Assembly (NCBI GenBank): GCA_028281235.1
Contig: JANQKG010000032.1
Coordinates: forward strand, 62,001-126,000
Direction: 5' to 3'
DNA: 64,000 nt
From: Afifellaceae bacterium
Lineage (GTDB): Bacteria; Pseudomonadota; Alphaproteobacteria; Rhizobiales; Afifellaceae
Shown: positions 59,926 through 64,000 of the stretch, one piece after another
Layout: every line of letters begins with the position of its first letter
Position numbering within the stretch: position 1 is the stretch's first letter
The notes under the pieces: model-generated
What the model was told of the DNA's origin: nothing
What the model saw: only the letters and a program-made list of their open reading frames with translations
The model's database searches: none
Program-made: the position numbers and the translations under genes

Positions 59926-60228
59926 TTAGCTCCCGGCGCGATGCTGCAGCCACGCACGCAGAGAGTCTTGGCTTTCATTTGATCTTGCACCGAGAAGCAG
60001 CGCCTCAACCGATACGTCTTCGTCCAAATCAGGCCAGTGAATGCCGTCGCCGCCGCTGATCAAGCGCCAGTTACGGCGCTCCGCCGGCGTCGCATGGGCA
60101 AGCCGCGGATACCACGCGGTGGGCACAGTGATGGTGCGTCCGTCCGAGAGAGTGACGCCCATTGCATCGTTGCCGACGGTCACATCGGTTGCATGTACCG
60201 TCGCGAGTTCAGCTGTCGAAGAAGTCAC
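59926..60228 (-). CDS. DUF2442-domain protein
   Basis: A 100-residue protein. VHATDVTVGNDAMGVTLSDGRTITVPTAWYPRLAHATPAERRNWRLISGGDGIHWPDLDEDVSVEALLLG is the DUF2442 pattern. The likely start is GTG 60228, overlapping the DUF4160 gene by 20 bp. In many bacteria DUF2442 follows DUF4160 as the putative antitoxin of a toxin-antitoxin pair. Confidence 0.85.
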   Translation of the reverse strand: MTSSTAELATVHATDVTVGNDAMGVTLSDGRTITVPTAWYPRLAHATPAERRNWRLISGGDGIHWPDLDEDVSVEALLLGARSNESQDSLRAWLQHRAGS

Positions 60229-60445
60229 GCCAAGCCTCCAGAATAATCTCCCTGTGGCCGCGAACGAGGCGTTCGATATCACGTAGCTCCGCACGGCGAA
60301 ACCCGCGGCTCGTTGCCACCTGCACGGGATCCATCCAGAGCTTGGCGACCTTGTCGTCTCTCTCAATATGGATGTGCGCGGGCTCCGCGGCGTCGGAGGA
60401 GTAGAAGAATAGCCGGTACGGACCGGTTCTGACGACCGTCGGCAT
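60209..60445 (-). CDS. DUF4160-domain protein
   Basis: A 78-residue protein: MPTVVRTGPYRLFFYSSDAAEPAHIHIERD...WMDPVQVATSRGFRRAELRDIERLVRGHREIILEAWRDFF. This is the DUF4160 pattern with the conserved EPxHIHIxR and the C-terminal helix. The upstream in-frame extension into the VOC gene was discarded. It pairs with DUF2442 as a putative toxin-antitoxin unit of unknown biochemical activity. Confidence 0.85.
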   Translation of the reverse strand: MPTVVRTGPYRLFFYSSDAAEPAHIHIERDDKVAKLWMDPVQVATSRGFRRAELRDIERLVRGHREIILEAWRDFFDS

Positions 60446-60449
60446 AGGT

Positions 60450-60875
60450 TCATTGATTGCCCAGCCGCACATAGCCTTCAGGCGTGATCTCCCAAAACGG
60501 GTTCCATGCGACCTCCCAAGGGTGGCCGTCGGGGTCGGCGAAGTAACCGGAATAGCCGCCCCAGAAAACGTCTTCCGCCGGTTTAAGGATCGTGGCGCCG
60601 GCGCGCGCCGCCTCCGTCAACACCGCATCAACGTCCGATCTGGAGCGCGCGTTATACGCAAGCGCGATGCCGCCGAAGCCGGTGCCGGCCGGATCAAGCT
60701 TTGCGTCCTCTGCCAACGCATCACGCGGGTAAAGCCCGAGCACCAAACCGTTCAGCTGAAAGAACACAATGCCGGGCTCCTCCCCGGCTCGCGTCCAGCC
60801 AAGCGTTTCGTAGAAGTGCCGCGACGCATCCAGGTCAGCCACGCCGAGTGTGATCATGCTCAAGCGCTGTTCCAT
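60450..60875 (-). CDS. VOC (glyoxalase-fold) family protein
   Basis: A 141-residue protein with two beta-alpha-beta-beta-beta modules: MITLGVADLDASRHFYETLGW at the start and GYFADPDGHPWEVAWNPFW near the end, with metal-ligand positions of the VOC superfamily (glyoxalase, dioxygenase or antibiotic-resistance type). It resembles the bleomycin/fosfomycin-resistance-like lactoylglutathione lyase relatives. Substrate unknown. It is upstream of the DUF4160/DUF2442 pair on the same strand. Confidence 0.87.
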   Translation of the reverse strand: MEQRLSMITLGVADLDASRHFYETLGWTRAGEEPGIVFFQLNGLVLGLYPRDALAEDAKLDPAGTGFGGIALAYNARSRSDVDAVLTEAARAGATILKPAEDVFWGGYSGYFADPDGHPWEVAWNPFWEITPEGYVRLGNQ

Positions 60876-60977
60876 GACCTGCCCTTCTCCAATCAGAACA
60901 TAGCAGGAACAATAGCGGCAAAGCGTCCGGCGTGCAACGCCTTACAGTTGCGGCGTCGCCTCCTGAGGGGGTGCGAC

Positions 60978-62117
60978 CTAGCCGCGCAGGATTGAAAGCT
61001 CCGCCGGCGTTGCGAACTTTGCATCCCATGCCGCCAGGCGCGGATGCATGACGCGCCGCCAGAGCGGCGGCACGATCGCAACCAACATGACGATGCCGGC
61101 CGGCAAGGGAATGCGCGGCGCGTCGTCGTGGAGGTTCAGCGACCAATAGGGGCGGTCGGGATGCACGTGGTGATCGGAATGCCAGGCGGCGCGCAGCATC
61201 ATCTGAGCGGAGACGGCGCCGGAGGCGTTCCAGGAGTGCCGCTGCTCGATGGGCTGGCCGGGCACGCGCACCAAGCCGTAATGAGAGATGTATTTCGTCA
61301 CCTCGCCGAGGAGGCGTGCCACGAGCGCGGCCGCGAGAAACGCCAAACCGCCGGCCGTGCCGCCGAGAAGAAAAGCCAGCACAATGATTACGGCCTGTAT
61401 CAACACGCCGTGCAGCACCAGGTTTCGCCACGTCCAACGCGTTCGTCCGCGCCGTGCCTGGCGGCGTGTCTCAATCGCCCAGGCGCTTGCCGCAGCACCG
61501 GTCACGGCGCGCGGGAGGAAGGACCAAAAACCTTCATTGCGGCGCGCGGTCGTTGAATCGGCCGGCGTCGCGGCGTTGCGGTGATGGCCATAGACATGCT
61601 CCACCGCGTCGGTCGGGTCGAGCACAAAGGCCATCATCAGCTGACCCAACGCCACGTCGCGCGGCGAACCGATGCGGTGGATCAGGTCGTGTCCGACGAT
61701 GGCGGCGGCCGTGCCGTAGAGCATGCCCATGGCGATGATCCCACAGACGAGGCGGAAGGGCGTCAGCTCGCCCGGTGCCGCGTCGGAGATGGCGTGCAGG
61801 AAGAAGATCGTGGCGAGAAGGACCAGCGGGATTGTGGTGTAGATCGGCAATTCGCGCAGCCAGTGCGGATTGTCCGCCGGCGGTTCGGCATCTGCGTTGA
61901 GGCCGAGCGTATCGGCCAGATAGCCCAAGAGGAGCACGATTGCGATCATCCACGGCAGATAGGCGGCGCCGGCGGCCAGCAGCGCTGAAAGGAGGATCAG
62001 AACCAGCGGCAGGGATATGTAAGGAGCGGCGGAGAGTGTGGCTGCCACGCCTCTGCGGATGGGGGTGTTGCGAAACGGATCGGCTTTGCCGGGCTGCGTT
62101 TGTCCATCAACGTCCAA
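60978..62117 (-). CDS. AlkB-like alkane 1-monooxygenase / membrane fatty acid hydroxylase
   Basis: A 379-residue membrane di-iron enzyme with about six hydrophobic helices and the histidine boxes GHDLIHR (142-148), EHVYGHH (173-179), YISHYGL (276-282) and WHSDHHVHP (312-320), plus EQRHSWN (291-297). These match the AlkB order HELxHK / EHxxGHH / NYxEHYGL / LQRHSDHHA with variations. It would hydroxylate a terminal alkane or other hydrophobic chain, using rubredoxin encoded elsewhere. No alkane-pathway genes are adjacent. Confidence 0.85.
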   Translation of the reverse strand: MDVDGQTQPGKADPFRNTPIRRGVAATLSAAPYISLPLVLILLSALLAAGAAYLPWMIAIVLLLGYLADTLGLNADAEPPADNPHWLRELPIYTTIPLVLLATIFFLHAISDAAPGELTPFRLVCGIIAMGMLYGTAAAIVGHDLIHRIGSPRDVALGQLMMAFVLDPTDAVEHVYGHHRNAATPADSTTARRNEGFWSFLPRAVTGAAASAWAIETRRQARRGRTRWTWRNLVLHGVLIQAVIIVLAFLLGGTAGGLAFLAAALVARLLGEVTKYISHYGLVRVPGQPIEQRHSWNASGAVSAQMMLRAAWHSDHHVHPDRPYWSLNLHDDAPRIPLPAGIVMLVAIVPPLWRRVMHPRLAAWDAKFATPAELSILRG

Positions 62118-62253
62118 TGGTCGGAGCCCTCCCCGCGGGAGGGGTCAAACCCTCCTTCTAAGCTTGTCATTGGAAGTCCTCCGACGAGGCGGCGGGTGTC
62201 AAGCGTTACGACAGCGCTGCAAACAGGCATTTGCCGCCGACATTGATGACAGG

Positions 62254-62286
62254 TTGCCGATTCCGTGAAAAGAACGTATAGTGAAC
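62254..62286 (+). promoter_or_regulatory. SOS-regulated ssb promoter
   Basis: TTGCCG (62254-62259), a 17-bp spacer and TATAGT (62277-62282) form a promoter. GAAC (62272-62275) N7 GAAC (62283-62286) is the alphaproteobacterial LexA box, and the -10 lies within its spacer, so LexA would block RNA polymerase directly. Confidence 0.85.
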
Positions 62287-62408
62287 ATTGTGATGCTTCG
62301 AAGCGAACTGTGCATTGTCCGCAGCTAGCTGTGGACGGGCCGGACGGACTCGATGCGCTGCCGGGCATCTTGCGGCAGGGTGGGTCAAGATAAAGGTGGA
62401 GTCACCAA

Positions 62409-62882
62409 ATGGCAGGCAGCGTCAACAAAGTTATCCTGGTCGGCAATCTCGGCGCCGATCCGGAAATTCGCCGCACACAGGACGGGCGGCCGATCGCCAA
62501 TCTTCGCGTGGCGACCTCTGAGAGCTGGCGAGACAAGAATACCGGCGAGCAGCGCGAGCGCACCGAATGGCACCGCGTCGTCATCTTCTCAGAAGGGCTG
62601 TGCCGGATCGCGGAGCAATATCTGCGCAAGGGCTCAAAGGTCTATCTGGAGGGCCAGCTGCAAACCCGCAAATGGCAGGACCAGTCGGGGCAGGACCGCT
62701 ACACCACGGAGGTCGTGCTGCAGGGCTTCAATTCCACGCTCACCATGCTCGACAGCCGTCGGAGCGGCGAGATGGAGGATCGCTCCGGCCGCGGGGCGGA
62801 GTTCGGCAATGTCGGGCCGATGGAGCGCAATGGCGGCGGCTCCAAGATGCACGCGGAGCTGGACGACGAGATTCCGTTCTAG
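62409..62882 (+). CDS. ssb: Single-stranded DNA-binding protein
   Basis: A 157-residue SSB with an N-terminal OB fold ([51 protein letters not shown]) and a flexible Gly-rich linker. The acidic tip ELDDEIPF binds partner proteins. In many alphaproteobacteria ssb is divergent from uvrA; here they are 4.9 kb apart. The SOS promoter at 62254-62286 leaves a ~120-nt leader. Confidence 0.95.
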   Translation: MAGSVNKVILVGNLGADPEIRRTQDGRPIANLRVATSESWRDKNTGEQRERTEWHRVVIFSEGLCRIAEQYLRKGSKVYLEGQLQTRKWQDQSGQDRYTTEVVLQGFNSTLTMLDSRRSGEMEDRSGRGAEFGNVGPMERNGGGSKMHAELDDEIPF

Positions 62883-62967
62883 GCTTTGCGCGGCATCCAC
62901 CTCCCGCGAGGGAGGCGGAATGCATGTCGCTGATACGCCGCCTTTGTGTCCGCGGCTTAATCGGCCG

Positions 62968-63070
62968 CCCTTCATCCCTCATCCTGAGGCGCTTCTTTCG
63001 CCCCTTCGAGGCTCAGCGCTTCGCACCTCAGGATGAGGGCGAAAGAAGCCTCGAAGGACGGGATGAAGGG
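62968..63070. repeat. Inverted-end intergenic repeat
   Basis: CCCTTCATCCC (62968-62978) and GGGATGAAGGG (63060-63070) are inverted ends, with inner arms CTCATCCTGAGG (62979-62990) and CCTCAGGATGAG (63026-63037). It fills most of the gap between ssb and the DUF1801 gene. Confidence 0.82.
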
Positions 63071-63075
63071 CCTAT

Positions 63076-63504
63076 ATGAAACGCTTCTCCGACCCTACCG
63101 TCGCGGCGGTCTTCAAAAGCTATCCGCCGCCGGTGAAGGCGAAGCTCATGGCGCTCCGGGCGTTGATCTTCGACGTTGCAGCGTCCACGGAAGGCGTTGG
63201 CGCCCTTAACGAGACGCTGAAATGGGGACAGCCGAGCTACCTCACGGCTGAGACCAAGAGCGGCAGCACCATCCGCATGGATGCGGTGAAAGGCGAGGCG
63301 GGGCGCTACGCGCTCTACTTCAATTGCAACAGCAATCTCGTGGCGCGCTTTCGTGCGCATTATGCCGATACGCTGACGCTTGAGGGCAATCGCGCCATTG
63401 TGTTCGACGCAGACGATGACATTCCCCACGACGCCGTTCGACATTGTGTCGCCATGGCGCTGACCTATCACCAGGACAAGCGTCGGAAGCGGTCTGGAGC
63501 GTGA
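63076..63504 (+). CDS. DUF1801-domain protein
   Basis: A 142-residue protein. The pattern FSDPTVAAVFKSYPPPVKAKLMALRALIFDVAAST...LKWGQPSYLT...YFNCNSNLV is that of DUF1801 (YdhG-like). The family has no confirmed activity. It begins 6 bp after the inverted repeat and is followed by a secreted-protein gene 2 bp downstream. Confidence 0.88.
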   Translation: MKRFSDPTVAAVFKSYPPPVKAKLMALRALIFDVAASTEGVGALNETLKWGQPSYLTAETKSGSTIRMDAVKGEAGRYALYFNCNSNLVARFRAHYADTLTLEGNRAIVFDADDDIPHDAVRHCVAMALTYHQDKRRKRSGA

Positions 63505-63505
63505 C

Positions 63506-63943
63506 ATGAGTGTGGGACATTGCGTTCGACGGTTGGCCCGGCGCGCGACGGTTTGTGCAAGCCTGATGGCTTTCGCCATCGTCGCTGCTGCGGCAACGGC
63601 GCAAGCCGGTGAGGCGGATGTCGTCGGTGTCAGGGCGACGCCGGAAGCCGGCGGCACGTGGCGCTTCGACGTGACGGTGCGCCATACTGACGAAGGCTGG
63701 GACCATTACGCCGACCGCTGGGAGGTGCTGGCGCCCGACGGCACCGTGCTCGGCACGCGCACGCTTCTCCATCCGCACGAGACGGAGCAGCCTTTCACCC
63801 GCAGCCTGTCAGGTGTCGCGGTTCCGGACGGGATTGAGGAGGTCGAAATCCGCGCCGGCGACAGCGTGCACGATTTCGGCGGCGCTACGATGCGCGTGCG
63901 ACTGGAGCGCTTGACCCTGCCCCCTGGATTGTTCCCGCTTTGA
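63506..63943 (+). CDS. Secreted hypothetical protein
   Basis: A 145-residue protein. The N-terminal signal peptide is SLMAFAIVAAAATAQAG, with probable cleavage after AQA. The mature part is beta-rich (WRFDVTVRHTDEGWDHYADRWEV, GTRTLLHPHETEQPF). I cannot name a family. GGAG precedes the ATG. Confidence 0.72.
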   Translation: MSVGHCVRRLARRATVCASLMAFAIVAAAATAQAGEADVVGVRATPEAGGTWRFDVTVRHTDEGWDHYADRWEVLAPDGTVLGTRTLLHPHETEQPFTRSLSGVAVPDGIEEVEIRAGDSVHDFGGATMRVRLERLTLPPGLFPL

Positions 63944-63976
63944 GGTAGAGTCCGTTCTTCGAGAGGGAGACGGACG

Positions 63977-64000
63977 ATGCGCAGGAGTAAGTATGGCGAA
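63977..64000 (+). CDS. Possible start of a gene running off the window
   Basis: The ATG at 63977 opens MRRSKYGE, with AGAGGGAGA about 7 nt upstream. Only eight codons are available, so the product is unknown. Confidence 0.35.

Overview
The window is about 64 kb of GC-rich DNA with dense coding on both strands and bacterial operons joined by 1-4 nt stop/start overlaps. Gene content (uvrA and ssb with an alphaproteobacterial-type GAAC-N7-GAAC SOS box, an MlaE/F/D operon, class III cyclases, short hairpin repeats such as GAGCATGATC...GATCATGCTC) points to an alphaproteobacterium, most likely Hyphomicrobiales (Rhizobiales). No genus is claimed. One tRNA, tRNA-Lys(CTT), was found. There is no rRNA, CRISPR array, integrase or recognisable IS transposase.

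Layout. 1-3.6 kb: the 3' part of leuA, a DUF1624 membrane protein, an MscS channel and tRNA-Lys. 3.6-8.7 kb: a polysaccharide block (nucleotide-sugar epimerase, deacetylase, GT4, heparin-lyase-like protein, FkbM methyltransferase). 8.7-12.8 kb: binding protein and two permeases of a peptide/oligosaccharide ABC importer, whose fused double ATPase lies at 18.5-20.4 kb on the other strand. Between them sits an operon of an exporter-like ABC protein with a ruined ATPase domain, a stand-alone cyclic-nucleotide-binding protein and a class III cyclase with altered active-site residues. 20.5-25.2 kb: a second glycan operon (GT, histidine phosphatase, GT4, methyltransferase, GT), divergent from a second, membrane-bound cyclase. 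26.7-31.6 kb: a TetR/adaptor/RND efflux operon with tandem operators. 32.2-34.6 kb: an nSTAND1-type NTPase whose C-terminus is a membrane helix plus a long coiled coil.

34.6-47.5 kb is mostly metabolic: galE, a KduD-like SDR preceded by a 12-G tract, a DAO-type oxidoreductase, an orphan form-II CoxL-like molybdoenzyme, an EamA transporter, an FAH-family enzyme with a lone RAM domain, an LpxH-like phosphatase with a glycosyltransferase, a PLP dehydratase and a dipeptide-epimerase-type enolase. 47.6-51.4 kb is a complete Mla-like lipid transport operon. 51.4-54.4 kb is accessory: a MarR/membrane-protein pair with a probably leaderless promoter, a DUF559 nuclease gene between inverted repeats, its broken partial copy, an HNH nuclease and a DUF4258 toxin-like pair. 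uvrA (54.5-57.5 kb) carries an in-frame palindromic repeat, and a decayed copy of its 3' end lies beyond the DUF4258 pair. About 4.9 kb of accessory genes separate uvrA from ssb (62.4 kb), which keeps the SOS box.

Strongest leads: (1) the pseudo-ABC / CNB / altered-cyclase operon inside the glycan region; (2) DUF559 bounded by inverted copies of a hairpin repeat, a related repeat being translated inside UvrA; (3) the nSTAND1-TM-coiled-coil protein. All assignments come from reading motifs; no database search or structure prediction was run.
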